DNA of 64,000 nt, from contig NZ_JACYMO010000001.1 in assembly GCF_014838825.1 (NCBI RefSeq), positions 1,268,981 through 1,332,980 of the forward strand, written 5' to 3'. The first letter of the stretch is position 1. Every line of letters starts with the position of its first letter. Made by a program: the position numbers and the translations under genes. This document shows positions 18,140 through 27,875 of the stretch, one piece after another. Source of the DNA: Erwinia persicina. Its GTDB lineage: Bacteria; Pseudomonadota; Gammaproteobacteria; Enterobacterales; Enterobacteriaceae. The notes under the pieces are model-generated. The model had not been told where the DNA came from and ran no database searches. It was given only the letters and a program-made list of their open reading frames with translations.

Positions 18140-19198
18140 ATGCAACCTATAAGCGGCCCCGGTGCGCCGTTACCCGGCGATCGCCCGACGATCGATGCCC
18201 CTCCCGGCAGTGTACGCCCGGGTAGCCCTGCGGGGACCGCAGCAGCCGGCGAACAGCCGCTAACGCCTGCCCAGCGCACCACGCTGGAACGCCTGATCGT
18301 CAAAATTATGTCGCTCAGTTCGCTGAAATCGCCCGAACTGTGGGCAGGTCTGCGCCATGAAGTGGGGGTAAAAAACGACGCCGGGCTGCAGGCGCGTCAT
18401 TTTCCGCCTGCGGAACAGTTTCTGAATACCCGCCTGTCACAGGTGCAGAACACGCACGCCACGCGCCAGCTGCTGCAACAGCTGACCGACCTGCTGCCGA
18501 CCGGCAATAACCGCCAGGCGGTGAGTGATTTTATTCGTCAGCAGTTTGGCCACACTGTACTCAGCTCCCTGAATCCTGACCAGATGCGTCAGGTACTGAC
18601 GATGCTGCAGAATGGTCAGATGGCCATCCCCCAGCCGCAGCAGAACCGCGTCACCGACCGCTCCCTGCTGCCTGCGGAACATCAGACGCTGAACCAGCAA
18701 ATTTCACGCCTGGCGGCAGCCACCGGAGAGCAGCCGGTCAAACTGTGGGCCTCGCTGCTGAAAGTGGTCAACCTGCACGGCGGTGACCCGATCCCCTCGC
18801 GCTTTTTCCCGCTGATGAACCAGTATTTACAGACCAGCCAGACCCTGAGCCAGCACGCCGCACCGACGCTCCATCTGCTGACAACCACGCTGAAACAGCC
18901 GCCGGATGCGGGAGAACAGCGAATGCTGGAAGACTACAGCCAGCAGCGTTTTAACGCCACGCCGCAGACCCTGCTGACTCCCACCCAGACTCAGGACCTG
19001 CTTAACCAGCTGTTCAGCCGCCGCGCCGAACGCCAGCAGGAGCAACCGCTGGCCGACAGCGAACTGAATCCGCGCCCGGTCACCGTCCCGCTGTGGGGGG
19101 CGCTGCCGCCCGTTCTGCAGCCGCTGGCCAACCGTCCGGTATTTACCGCCTTTGCCGTGCTGCTCCTGCTGGTGCTGTTCCTCTGGATGCTGTTTTAA
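18140..19198 (+). CDS. flk: Flagella biosynthesis regulator Flk
   Basis: Flk couples completion of the flagellar hook to the switch in exported substrates and acts at the inner membrane. The 352-residue protein starts MQPISGPGAP like E. coli Flk, has a Pro-rich N-terminus (about residues 1-45), a long helical, Gln-rich cytoplasmic body with two similar halves (NRVTDRSLLPAEHQ in between), and one C-terminal membrane anchor (AFAVLLLLVLFLWMLF). It is about 20 residues longer than the E. coli form. It lies between pdxB and yfcJ in E. coli too. Confidence 0.92.
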   Translation: MQPISGPGAPLPGDRPTIDAPPGSVRPGSPAGTAAAGEQPLTPAQRTTLERLIVKIMSLSSLKSPELWAGLRHEVGVKNDAGLQARHFPPAEQFLNTRLSQVQNTHATRQLLQQLTDLLPTGNNRQAVSDFIRQQFGHTVLSSLNPDQMRQVLTMLQNGQMAIPQPQQNRVTDRSLLPAEHQTLNQQISRLAAATGEQPVKLWASLLKVVNLHGGDPIPSRFFPLMNQYLQTSQTLSQHAAPTLHLLTTTLKQPPDAGEQRMLEDYSQQRFNATPQTLLTPTQTQDLLNQLFSRRAERQQEQPLADSELNPRPVTVPLWGALPPVLQPLANRPVFTAFAVLLLLVLFLWMLF

Positions 19199-19211
19199 TT
19201 CTGACGTTATT

Positions 19212-19248
19212 GCCGGCGCAGAGGCTATCCTCTGCGCCGGCCTGTTTT
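19212..19248 (+). terminator. Convergent terminator between flk and the sugar permease gene
   Basis: A perfect 13-bp stem (GCCGGCGCAGAGG/CCTCTGCGCCGGC) with loop CTAT is followed by CTGTTTT on the plus strand. It can serve flk and, as a stem, the convergent MFS gene that ends at 19247. Confidence 0.7.
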
Positions 19249-20695
19249 ACGCCGTTGCTTCGCTAACCTTGTTTTCGCCAAATTTGTCGCGCATATGCTG
19301 CTCAATCTCCTCCAGACTTTTCCCCCGCGTTTCAGGCAGCATAAAGGCCACGAAGGCCAGCGAGCCGATATTAATAATGGCGAAAATAAAGAAGACCTTA
19401 CTGCCGGCAAAAGCCATCAGCGGTGGGAAGCCGAAGGCCACCACTGCATTGAAGATCCACTGCATGGACACCGCAGTGCCGGTGAGTGCGCCGCGAAGCT
19501 GCATGGGGAACAATTCTGACATCAGCAGCCAGTACACCGGCGAGATACACATCTGCATAAAGAACAGAAACAGCAGGATCAGCCCCAGCGCCAGATAGCT
19601 CTGGGTTAATCCGACCGGGACCAGCGTCATCACCAGCCCCAGCAACACCTGAGCAGCAATCACAAAAAACAGCCCGGTCATCAGCATTTTCCGGCGCGGG
19701 AAGCGGCTGACGGCCCAGATCCCGACACAGGTTGCCAGCACCGAGACCACGCCATTGCCAATGGTCGCGGCAATGGCGGCACTGGTGCCGAGGCCGGTGG
19801 ATTTAAGAATGATCGGCGTGTAATACATAAACCCATTAACGCCGGTAAACTGGATCACAAAACCCAGCCCCGTGCCGGTTAACAGCAGACGTAATACCCA
19901 TTTCTCCCGGATCAGGGTGCGTACATCCGGCCCACGCTCTGCTTTACGTGCCTGCTTTTTCATTTCATTCATTTCCTTACGCACCTCACGCGGCGTTTCG
20001 CGCAGGTATTTCAGGATGTTCTTCGCTTCCTTCAGCCGCCCTTCTGCCACCAGCCAGTGAGGCGAGGCAGGAACAAAAAAGGTGCCAATAAACAGCAGCA
20101 GACCAGGGATCATGGCAATCGCCAGCATATAGCGCCACAGATGTTCATCGTGAAGCAGGTAGCTGAGTAAGGTACTGGCTACATAGGCCACCAGCTGCCC
20201 GGTGACGATCATCAACTCATTGCGGCTGACCAGCGGTGCCCTTAATTTAGGCCCGGCGATTTCAGCAATAAAAACCGGAACGGTGGCCGAACCGCCGCCG
20301 ACGGCAATCCCCAGCAGGAAACGCATGGCCACCATCACAGGGACGGAAGGGGCGAGGGCCGTGCCAAGTGAACCCAGAACAAACAGCACGGCCAGGCTGC
20401 GCAAGGTGAGCCGACGGCCAAATTTGTCCGAAAAAAAGCCGCTAAGGAAAGACCCCAGTGCAGCGCCGAAGACCAGCGATGACGCTACCAGCCCTTCGGT
20501 AAAGGAAGTTAACCCCAGCCCGCCCTGTGCGGCAGGCGCAGACATATAGGGCAACGCCCCCGAAATAATGCCGGTGTCGTAGCCAAAGGCCAGCGCGCCC
20601 ATCGTGGCCACCAGCACCACAAAGAAAATGCGTTGTCTGACGGTGACTGCGCGCTCAGTCTCATCACCCGATGAGTCAGCAGATGTTGTGTTCAT
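19247..20695 (-). CDS. MFS sugar/proton symporter (sugar porter family)
   Basis: A 482-residue, twelve-helix permease of the sugar porter family. Signatures: FGYDTGIISGALPYM in helix 1, DKFGRRLTLR after helix 2, the PESPxWL-type element as PASPHWLVAEGR at the end of helix 6, QFTGVNGFMYY in helix 7, and PETRGKSLEEIEQ at the C-terminus. It resembles myo-inositol and pentose/hexose symporters, so inositol is one possible substrate. A CRP-like site lies upstream. It is a single-gene unit between flk and yfcJ, absent from this spot in E. coli. Confidence 0.9.
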   Translation of the reverse strand: MNTTSADSSGDETERAVTVRQRIFFVVLVATMGALAFGYDTGIISGALPYMSAPAAQGGLGLTSFTEGLVASSLVFGAALGSFLSGFFSDKFGRRLTLRSLAVLFVLGSLGTALAPSVPVMVAMRFLLGIAVGGGSATVPVFIAEIAGPKLRAPLVSRNELMIVTGQLVAYVASTLLSYLLHDEHLWRYMLAIAMIPGLLLFIGTFFVPASPHWLVAEGRLKEAKNILKYLRETPREVRKEMNEMKKQARKAERGPDVRTLIREKWVLRLLLTGTGLGFVIQFTGVNGFMYYTPIILKSTGLGTSAAIAATIGNGVVSVLATCVGIWAVSRFPRRKMLMTGLFFVIAAQVLLGLVMTLVPVGLTQSYLALGLILLFLFFMQMCISPVYWLLMSELFPMQLRGALTGTAVSMQWIFNAVVAFGFPPLMAFAGSKVFFIFAIINIGSLAFVAFMLPETRGKSLEEIEQHMRDKFGENKVSEATA

Positions 20696-20739
20696 ATAAT
20701 CCCTGAATAAAAAGAAAGACCTGTGACGCTCACACGACT

Positions 20740-20755
20740 TGTGAAATCGCTTACA
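20740..20755 (-). promoter_or_regulatory. Candidate CRP site upstream of the sugar permease gene
   Basis: TGTGA-AATCGC-TTACA (plus strand) matches the CRP core TGTGA-N6-TCACA with one mismatch. Its centre is about 52 bases before the permease start codon. Catabolite control would fit a sugar symporter; no clear -10/-35 pair was identified. Confidence 0.45.
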
Positions 20756-20847
20756 CGGTGAGTCGGGCTAAAAGTGTAGACTCCGTCACAGTTTTCGCCA
20801 ATTTATCAGAAGATTAACCACCGCAGTCTTTCAGGCCGCAGGCAAAC

Positions 20848-22041
20848 TCAGCCGTCTGCGCTACTGACCGTCGTGCGCGAGAAACTGAAAGTGACCGCTA
20901 TGCCCGCCAGCGCACAGACCGTACCGGCAGCAAATACCGCCCCGTAACCCAGCGTCGTGGCCAGCACGCCCGTTAGCGGCCCGCTGACGCCGTAGGCGAT
21001 ATCCTGAAATGCCGAAAATCCGCCCAGCGCGGTACCGCGCACCTGCGGAGCCACGCGCCTCAGCACCTCCACGCCCAGCGCCGGGAAGACCAGTGAACAG
21101 CCGCAGCCGGTCAGTGCCGCGCCCGCCAGCGCCATACCGCCACTGGTCGCCCCTGCCAGTAGCAGCAGGCCGCAGGCCTCAACCGCCAGAGAGATCAGGG
21201 CAACGCGAATACCTCCGAGACGGTCCGGCAGCCCGCCAAACAGCACGCGGACCAGCACAAAGGCCAGCCCAAAGGCGGTGAGGGCAAAGCCGGCATTGCC
21301 CCACTGCTGGTCAGCAAAATAGAGCGACGTGAAGGTACCGATCACCGCGAAACCGACGCCCTGTAAGGCCAGCGCCAGACCCGGCCGGGTAATCAGGCCC
21401 ACCACCTTCCACAGCGAAGGGCGCTGCCCGCCATGGACGGGCACACCGCGAATACCGGCATTGAACAGCAGCGCCACTAACGGCAGCAGCAGCGTGGCCA
21501 CACCCAGCGCCTCAAAGCCCCACAGGCTGTGCAGCCACAGCCCCAGCGGAGCACCGGCGGCCAGCGCACCATAAATGGCCATGCCGTTCCACGACATTAC
21601 CTGTCCCCCGCGCTTAGGCCCCACCAGGCCCATTCCCCAGGTCAGGTTTCCGGTCAGCAACTGGCTTTCACCAAAGCCCAGCAGCAGACGGCCAGCCACC
21701 AGCAGGCCAAATTTCCCCATCACCGGCAACGGCAGCAGCGCCGCCAGAAGATAGGCAACGCCCACCAGCGCCAGCGCCAGCATCCCCTGCAGGGTCGACC
21801 GCTTCGCCCCGCGCTGATCGGCCAGCCGCCCGGCATAGCCACGCGTCAGCAGTGTGGCAAAGAACTGTACACCCACCGCCAGCCCCACCATCACATTACT
21901 CAACCCCAGCTCATGGTGGACGTACAGCGGGATCACCGGCAGGGCAAGGCCCGCCGTGAGGTAAGTAAGAAAGACAGCAAAGGCAATACGCGCCAGTGCG
22001 CGCGTCCCCTGCTTCGGGCTGATATCTGAAAGGGTGGGCAT
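20848..22041 (-). CDS. yfcJ: MFS transporter YfcJ
   Basis: YfcJ is a twelve-helix major facilitator of the YhhS/YfcJ group, thought to be an exporter; its substrate is unknown. With the start at 22041 (MPTLSDIS, good AGGAGA site) it has 397 residues. It is collinear with E. coli YfcJ, sharing [32 protein letters not shown] and [18 protein letters not shown]. The open frame reaches 75 codons further upstream but without homology. The E. coli gene also lies between flk and fabB. Confidence 0.94.
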   Translation of the reverse strand: MPTLSDISPKQGTRALARIAFAVFLTYLTAGLALPVIPLYVHHELGLSNVMVGLAVGVQFFATLLTRGYAGRLADQRGAKRSTLQGMLALALVGVAYLLAALLPLPVMGKFGLLVAGRLLLGFGESQLLTGNLTWGMGLVGPKRGGQVMSWNGMAIYGALAAGAPLGLWLHSLWGFEALGVATLLLPLVALLFNAGIRGVPVHGGQRPSLWKVVGLITRPGLALALQGVGFAVIGTFTSLYFADQQWGNAGFALTAFGLAFVLVRVLFGGLPDRLGGIRVALISLAVEACGLLLLAGATSGGMALAGAALTGCGCSLVFPALGVEVLRRVAPQVRGTALGGFSAFQDIAYGVSGPLTGVLATTLGYGAVFAAGTVCALAGIAVTFSFSRTTVSSADG

Positions 22042-22240
22042 GGTAAACGTCTCCTGGTGACCCCTGCGGCACAGCCTGTGCCGCCGATCCGGTCTGGATG
22101 AAATATTATTTGCAAGGGAATACACGGCGGCTAAACCGGGATAAAAAGGGGTGACATCAGCAATATTACAGAATGCCCTTCGTGAGTCAGCCCGCCGTCG
22201 TTTATTATCACGGCAACATGGGCTATTCGGGAATAAGAAA

Positions 22241-22930
22241 TTGAAAACAGGGGCTATCGTATTCACGTTTTCCGCACTGCTGGCCAGTACTTCTGCCTTT
22301 TCCGCTGAAGAAGAGAGCTGTCGTAACGGCTTTTTCCCCGGCTACCAGGGCGAGTATCACCAGGCGGAAATTCGCGCCGGGGCCGGTCAGGTGCATTTCT
22401 ATGATGATATGAACGGCTGCCCGGAAAAAGGCGAAAGTTGTGCACGGAAGGCCTGGCTGGTGCCGGGCAACACGGTGCTGGTTGCGCAGACCAAACCCGG
22501 CTGGAGCTGCGTCTGGTATTTTGCTAAAAAACGCGATTTTACCAGCTGGATCCCCTCTGCCAGCCTGAGCCCGATCCCGACCCGCACCGTGCAGGAAGCG
22601 GACTGGCTGGGACGCTGGCTGCCCGTCGAAGGTAATAATGTGATTACCCTCTCCCGCCGTGGTGGCCACCTGCACGTCAGCGGTAACGCAGACTGGCACG
22701 GGGGTATCAACAGCTACGGTGAACAGGTGGTGCATGTGGGCGAAATTGACGATGACGCCACGGTGAAGGGAAACCGTCTGACCTTTGGCGTGCCGGACTC
22801 AACGACGTATGAGTGCGGCGGCGAAATGCTGTTGGTTAACGGTAACCTTATCGTGCGCGACAACAGTAACTGCGGCGGGATGAACGTACGCTTCGATAGC
22901 GTATATCGCCTGGCAGAAAAGACAAAATAG
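22241..22930 (+). CDS. Predicted secreted protein, unknown function
   Basis: I do not recognise this gene. The protein has a clear signal peptide ([19 protein letters not shown], then AEEES) and a mature part of about 205 residues with seven Cys, several Trp and Gly, and an SH3-like look in its first half ([23 protein letters not shown]). The frame is open from a GTG at 22151, but that would put 30 extra residues before the signal peptide. A TTG at 22241 gives a normal signal peptide (KTGAIVFTF) and is my preferred start. It is divergent from yfcJ and separated by 459 bases from the next gene. Confidence 0.65.
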   Translation: MKTGAIVFTFSALLASTSAFSAEEESCRNGFFPGYQGEYHQAEIRAGAGQVHFYDDMNGCPEKGESCARKAWLVPGNTVLVAQTKPGWSCVWYFAKKRDFTSWIPSASLSPIPTRTVQEADWLGRWLPVEGNNVITLSRRGGHLHVSGNADWHGGINSYGEQVVHVGEIDDDATVKGNRLTFGVPDSTTYECGGEMLLVNGNLIVRDNSNCGGMNVRFDSVYRLAEKTK

Positions 22931-23389
22931 TCGGCAGCCCTTTGTGCCTCGAGGGAGGCAATGCGCCTGGACTGACCTCCTGTAATGAAATTACGTTTCT
23001 CCCCCTCTTTTTTTTCGTTCGCATCGGCGAGAAATGAGGGGGAAATCGCGAGGATTCTCGCATTATGCGCACAACGCCGCCTGAATCACATCCGGCTTGC
23101 CGCTTTCCGAAGGAGAATGCCTCGCTCAATCACCTGACTTGTTAATTAAAAGTTAACAAAAATAAAAACAAACAAATAAATAACATTTTTCCGTAGTAAA
23201 AAAACAACAAAGACATCAGTTTAAACAAAAATTTAACCTAATTATTTATTGATTTTAACATTAAGGGTCAGCGATCACACTTCTGCGCTCTGCTCAACTC
23301 TTCGCCAAAATCTTCTTGCTATCTTGTTTCGGTGGTCAACGCCACCTCTTACCTGACAAAAACAACGAACCGGATAACAAGGTACTGCT
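22931..23389 (+). other. Long AT-rich gap upstream of the sugar ABC operon
   Basis: No gene is seen. The first part holds a small hairpin (TGCCTC/GAGGCA near 22945) and a CCCCCTC/GAGGGGG inverted repeat with a long loop near 23010-23040. From about 23140 to 23270 the DNA is very AT-rich, with runs of A and the word AACAAA repeated, typical of H-NS-type or regulator-rich promoter DNA. The promoter of the ABC operon must lie here, but I cannot place a convincing -10/-35 pair. Confidence 0.5.
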
Positions 23390-24376
23390 ATGAAATTTAA
23401 CCTCTCGTTACTCAACGCCTGTGTCGTCTCTGCCTGCATGTTGTTCGCGACTCCCCTGCTGGCCGCAGAAAAACATGATATCGCCGTGGTAGCCAAGGTG
23501 ACCGGTATTCCCTGGTTCACCCGTATGGCCGTCGGCGTGGATGAAGCCGCGAAAAAACTGGATGTTAACGCTTACCAGGTGGGGGGATCCACCGCTGACC
23601 CGGCGCAGCAGGTCAAGGTGATTGAAGACCTTATCGCCAAAAAAGTCGATGCGATTATCGTGGTACCGAATGATGCAAAAGTGCTTGAGCCGGTACTGAA
23701 AAAAGCACGCGCTCAGGGCATCGTGGTCCTGACCCATGAATCCCCGGACCAGCCGATTGGCCAGTGGGATGTCGAGACCATCGACAGCGTCAAATATGCT
23801 GAAAAGAACATGGATGAACTGGCCAGCAGCATGGGCGGTAAAGGCGGCTATGCCATCTATGTCGGTTCCCTGACCGTGCCGCTGCACAACGCCTGGGCGG
23901 ATGCGGCTATCAAATATCAGAAAGAAAAATACCCTGACATGCACGAAGTCACCTCGCGCCTGCCGGTGGCAGAGAGTATTGATAAATCTTACGCCACCAC
24001 GCTTGACCTGATGCGCACCTACCCGGATCTGAAAGGCATTATCGGCTTCGGTTCGCTCGGCCCGATTGGTGCCGGGCAGGCAGTGAAGAGCAAACGGGCG
24101 AAGAATAAAATTGCCGTCGTCGGCATTGCGATGCCAGCCCAGGCGGCACCCTACCTGGCGAGCGGTGATATCAAAAAAGCCCTGCTGTGGGATCCGAAAG
24201 ATGCCGGCTTTGCGCTGGTCAGCCTCGCGGACCAGCTGCTGGACGGCAAACAGGTTACCCCGGACCTGACCATTGACGGCTTGGGTAAAGCCGATGTGGA
24301 TATGGAACACCATGTGATCCGCTTTAACCGCATCCTTGAAGTGACCAAAGATAACGCGAAATCCCTCGGCTTCTGA
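23390..24376 (+). CDS. Periplasmic sugar-binding protein of an ABC importer
   Basis: A 328-residue type I periplasmic binding protein of the ribose/autoinducer-2 group. A signal peptide spans residues 1-25 (ending PLLA). The mature protein starts with a strand typical of the family (DIAVVAKVTGIPWFTRMAVGV) and includes VIEDLIAKKVDAIIVVPNDA and the second-lobe QLLDGKQV. It resembles rhamnose- and AI-2-type binding proteins, but the ligand is not evident. It is the first gene of an operon with one ATPase, two permeases, a kinase and an isomerase. Confidence 0.9.
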   Translation: MKFNLSLLNACVVSACMLFATPLLAAEKHDIAVVAKVTGIPWFTRMAVGVDEAAKKLDVNAYQVGGSTADPAQQVKVIEDLIAKKVDAIIVVPNDAKVLEPVLKKARAQGIVVLTHESPDQPIGQWDVETIDSVKYAEKNMDELASSMGGKGGYAIYVGSLTVPLHNAWADAAIKYQKEKYPDMHEVTSRLPVAESIDKSYATTLDLMRTYPDLKGIIGFGSLGPIGAGQAVKSKRAKNKIAVVGIAMPAQAAPYLASGDIKKALLWDPKDAGFALVSLADQLLDGKQVTPDLTIDGLGKADVDMEHHVIRFNRILEVTKDNAKSLGF

Positions 24377-24427
24377 TCGTATCGGGCCAGTCTCTGCTGG
24401 CCCTGTTCCACACCAGGGTACTGAATT

Positions 24428-25927
24428 ATGTCCACGCAAACACCGTTTATCTCGCTGGAAAATATCAGCAAATCCTTCCCGGGCGTACGCGCACTGAATG
24501 CGGTAACGCTGACGCTTAACCGGGGTGAAGTACACTGTCTGGCCGGGCAAAACGGCTGCGGAAAAAGCACGCTGATCAAGGTGATCTCCGGGGTTTACCA
24601 GCCGGACAAAGGATCGCATATCAGCATTGACGGTAAGCTACTGACCCACTTAACACCGGCCCTTTCTGCCTACTACGGCATTCAGGTGATCTATCAGGAT
24701 CTGTCTCTGTTCCCGAATCTGTCGGTGATGGAAAATATCGCCGCCCATCGCTTTCTGCCGGGCGGCAACTTCTGGGTCAACCGCCGGGCGATGCGCCAGC
24801 TGGCGCAGGAGACCATGGCGCGCATTGGCGTGCAGCTTGACCCGTCGCGCAAGGTTGAAAAACTGTCGATAGCCGACCGCCAGCTGGTGGCCATCTGTCG
24901 CGCGCTGGCTGCCGATGCCAGCCTGGTGATCATGGACGAACCCACCGCCTCCCTGACCCGCCACGAGGTTAACGGCCTGCTGCGGGTGGTCAGTGAATTG
25001 AAAGCCGCCGGGATCTGCGTGGTGTTCGTCAGCCATAAGCTGGATGAAGTGATGGAGGTCTCTGACCGCATCAGCGTCATCCGCGACGGCAAACTGGTCG
25101 GCACCTATGCCGCCAGCAAACTGGACAGCGACGAGCTGGCCTGGCTGATGACCGGCCAGCGCTTCAGCTTCAGCCACCTGCCGGAGCGTGCCGAACGCAG
25201 TGACACGCCGCTGCTGGAAGTGCGCAACCTCTCACGCCGCAACCAGTATCAGCAGATCAATTTGCAGTTAAGAAGTGGCGAAATCACCGCCATCGTCGGC
25301 CTGCTGGGGGCCGGGCGAACCGAACTGTGCCTGTCACTGTTTGGCATTACCCAACCCGACAGCGGTCAAATCATCCTTGACGGTAAGCCGGTGAAACTGC
25401 GCAACAACCGCGACGCCATCCGCCACGGTATTGCTTACGTATCGGAAGACCGGCAGACCGAAGGGCTGATCATGACGCAGTCGATCTTCGATAACCTGCT
25501 GGTGCCGATCTTCCCGCACCTGCGTAATCGTCTGGGCCTGCTGGACCGCGATGAGGCACGTCAGCGGGCATCAACACTGATCCGCGAGCTGAATATCAAA
25601 GTCTCCGACAGTCAGCTGGCGGTTCAGACCCTGTCCGGCGGTAACGCGCAGCGCGTGGCGATTGGTAAATGGGTCGCCACCCGGCCGAAGGTGCTGATCC
25701 TCGACTCCCCTACCGTCGGCGTCGATATCGCCAATAAAGAGGGGATCTATCGTATTGCCCGTGAGCTGGCCGAGTCCGGTATGGCGGTGCTGATGATTTG
25801 CGATGAGATCCCGGAAGCTTACTACAACAGCCACCGCGTGCTGGTGATGCGCAAAGGTGAGCTGGTCGCCAGCTTCGCCCCGCATCAGTGCCGCGAAGAG
25901 GAGATTGCCGGGGTGGTCAATGAATAA
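24428..25927 (+). CDS. Sugar ABC transporter ATP-binding protein (two NBDs)
   Basis: A 499-residue ATPase of the RbsA/MglA type with two nucleotide-binding domains. The first has a full Walker A (GQNGCGKST, residues 40-48) and Walker B (LVIMDEPTASL). The second has a degenerate P-loop (GLLGAGRTE) and an LSGGNAQRV signature, as usual for the family. It lies 51 bases after the binding protein gene and overlaps the next gene by eight bases. It powers uptake through the two permeases that follow. Confidence 0.94.
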   Translation: MSTQTPFISLENISKSFPGVRALNAVTLTLNRGEVHCLAGQNGCGKSTLIKVISGVYQPDKGSHISIDGKLLTHLTPALSAYYGIQVIYQDLSLFPNLSVMENIAAHRFLPGGNFWVNRRAMRQLAQETMARIGVQLDPSRKVEKLSIADRQLVAICRALAADASLVIMDEPTASLTRHEVNGLLRVVSELKAAGICVVFVSHKLDEVMEVSDRISVIRDGKLVGTYAASKLDSDELAWLMTGQRFSFSHLPERAERSDTPLLEVRNLSRRNQYQQINLQLRSGEITAIVGLLGAGRTELCLSLFGITQPDSGQIILDGKPVKLRNNRDAIRHGIAYVSEDRQTEGLIMTQSIFDNLLVPIFPHLRNRLGLLDRDEARQRASTLIRELNIKVSDSQLAVQTLSGGNAQRVAIGKWVATRPKVLILDSPTVGVDIANKEGIYRIARELAESGMAVLMICDEIPEAYYNSHRVLVMRKGELVASFAPHQCREEEIAGVVNE

Positions 25928-26906
25928 CAAATTACGACATCTGGCCAGCCAGCACGAGTTCTGGCTGGGTATGCTAATTGTGCTGCTGGCGCTGGGCCTC
26001 AGCCTGCGCACCAGCGAGTTTCTGACGCTCGGCAATCTGACTGACGTCGCCACCAGCTACGCCATCCTCGGCATTCTGGCCTGCGGCCTGTTTGTGGTGC
26101 TGATCGCCGGAGGGATTGATATCTCGTTCCCGGCCATGACCGCCATTGCACAATACGTAATGGCCAGCACCATGCTGGCGCACGGCGGCAACCTGTTCAG
26201 CGCCTTTGCGGTGGCCATCGCCTGTGGCCTGCTGTTAGGGATGCTTAACGGCCTGCTGGTCTTTCTGCTGCGGGTCCCGGCGATCATCATCACTATTGCC
26301 ACGCTGAACCTTTTTTACGGACTGCTGGTCTGGGCGACAAACGGCACCTGGCTGTACGGCTTTCCCGACTGGTTTATGAACGGCATTAACTGGTTCTCGT
26401 TCACCGCCGCCGACGGCTACGAATATGGCTTGACGCTGCCGCTGCTCTGCCTGCTGGCGGTTTTCGTCCTGACCGGGGTGCTGATGAACTTTACCCGCGT
26501 CGGGCGGCAGATCTACGCCATGGGCGGCAGCCGCGAGTCGGCGTCACGTCTTGGTATCAATCTGCGCAGCCTGCATCTGGCGGTGTATGGCTACATGGGC
26601 GTGCTGGCCGGGGTAGCGGCCGTTGTTCAGGCGCAGACCACACAGTCCGTTGCCCCCAACTCACTGGTGGGTTACGAGCTGACGGTACTGGCAGCGGTGG
26701 TACTGGGCGGGACCAGCATGAGCGGAGGTCGCGGTACGCTGACCGGCACCCTGCTGGGCGTGCTGTTGCTGGCCTTTCTGCAAAACGGCCTGACGCTGCT
26801 GGCGGTGTCGTCCTACTGGCATATGGTGTTTAGCGGCATCATTATTCTGGTCAGCGTCAGCGCTACGGCCTGGAATGAAAAACACCAGCGCGCAAAGGGG
26901 AACTGA
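25920..26906 (+). CDS. Sugar ABC transporter permease 1
   Basis: A 328-residue RbsC-type membrane permease with eight to ten hydrophobic segments. The start at 25920 (MNNKLRHLAS) overlaps the stop of the ATPase gene; the frame is open 21 codons upstream without meaning. The family motif GGIDISFPAMTAIAQYV lies near residue 60-75 and the EAA-like loop GGSRESASRLGIN near 205. It pairs with the next permease to form a heterodimer, as in AI-2 and rhamnose importers. Confidence 0.92.
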   Translation: MNNKLRHLASQHEFWLGMLIVLLALGLSLRTSEFLTLGNLTDVATSYAILGILACGLFVVLIAGGIDISFPAMTAIAQYVMASTMLAHGGNLFSAFAVAIACGLLLGMLNGLLVFLLRVPAIIITIATLNLFYGLLVWATNGTWLYGFPDWFMNGINWFSFTAADGYEYGLTLPLLCLLAVFVLTGVLMNFTRVGRQIYAMGGSRESASRLGINLRSLHLAVYGYMGVLAGVAAVVQAQTTQSVAPNSLVGYELTVLAAVVLGGTSMSGGRGTLTGTLLGVLLLAFLQNGLTLLAVSSYWHMVFSGIIILVSVSATAWNEKHQRAKGN

Positions 26907-26907
26907 G

Positions 26908-27861
26908 ATGCAAACATTACTGAATAAACTGCCGGGTGACCGCATTATCCGCCTGCAGGTCCTGATGCTGGTGGCGGTACTGGTGTTGTTTTCCCTCACG
27001 CTGGGCGGGCGCTTTTTCAGCGTCGGTAACTTCCAGTCGATCGCCAGCCAGCTGCCGGTGCTCGGTCTGCTGGCGCTGGGCATGGGCGTGACGATGCTGA
27101 CCGGCGGCATTAACCTGTCAATCATCGCCAGCGCTAACGCCTGTTCGCTGCTGATGGCCGCGCTGATTGTTGCCCATCCTGACCAGCCGCAGTGGATAGC
27201 GCTGGCGCTGCTGGCCGGGCTGGCCCTCGCCGTGGTAATTGGCGTGGTCAACGGCGTACTGATTGCGGTGATTGGTGTGTCGCCGATTCTGGCAACGCTG
27301 GGTACCATGACGCTGATTGCCGGGCTGAATATCCTGCTGTCTGACGGTGCGGTGATCTCCGGCTTCCCGCCGCTGATCCAGATGCTTGGCAACGGCGATG
27401 TCGCCGGCGTACCGCTGTCGCTGCTGCTTTTCCTTGCCGTCGCAGCCCTGATGTGGCTGCTGCTGGAACGCACCACGCTGGGACGCACTATTCTGCTGCT
27501 GGGCAGTAACGAAAAGGCCACGCGCTTTAGCGGGGTCAACACCACCCGCGTGACCATTGTGGTGTATATCCTGTCGGCGCTGATGAGCTGGGGTGCGGCG
27601 CTACTGATGATGTCGATGTTTAACTCCGCCAAAGCCGGCTACGGCGAGTCCTGGCTGCTGGTGACCATCCTTGCCTCCGTGCTGGGTGGCATCAATCCGG
27701 ACGGCGGCTTCGGGCGCATTCCCGGCCTGATCCTGGCGCTGATCGTGCTACAGATGCTGGAAAGCGGGCTGAACCTGCTGGGGGTGAGCAGCTACCTCAC
27801 TATGGCCCTTTGGGGTGGTGTACTGATCCTGTTTATTGCGTTGCAACATCGCAGAACCTGA
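26908..27861 (+). CDS. Sugar ABC transporter permease 2
   Basis: The second RbsC-type permease, 317 residues, starts one base after the stop of the first (MQTLLNKLPG, AAAGGGG site). It shows TGGINLSIIASANACSLL, the counterpart of the GGIDIS motif, and the cytoplasmic loop GSNEKATRFSGVNT. Together with the first permease it should form the membrane channel. The frame's open part upstream overlaps permease 1 and is not coding. Confidence 0.92.
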   Translation: MQTLLNKLPGDRIIRLQVLMLVAVLVLFSLTLGGRFFSVGNFQSIASQLPVLGLLALGMGVTMLTGGINLSIIASANACSLLMAALIVAHPDQPQWIALALLAGLALAVVIGVVNGVLIAVIGVSPILATLGTMTLIAGLNILLSDGAVISGFPPLIQMLGNGDVAGVPLSLLLFLAVAALMWLLLERTTLGRTILLLGSNEKATRFSGVNTTRVTIVVYILSALMSWGAALLMMSMFNSAKAGYGESWLLVTILASVLGGINPDGGFGRIPGLILALIVLQMLESGLNLLGVSSYLTMALWGGVLILFIALQHRRT

Positions 27862-27875
27862 GACTGAGGATAAAA

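Noticed and set aside
20728-20742. Second CRP-like word CTGTGACGCTCACA
   Set aside because: The TGTGA and TCACA halves are only three bases apart; CRP needs six.
23408-24619. 403-codon minus-strand open frame across the sugar-binding protein gene
   Set aside because: It is antisense to a gene with signal peptide and family motifs, and has no recognisable protein features.
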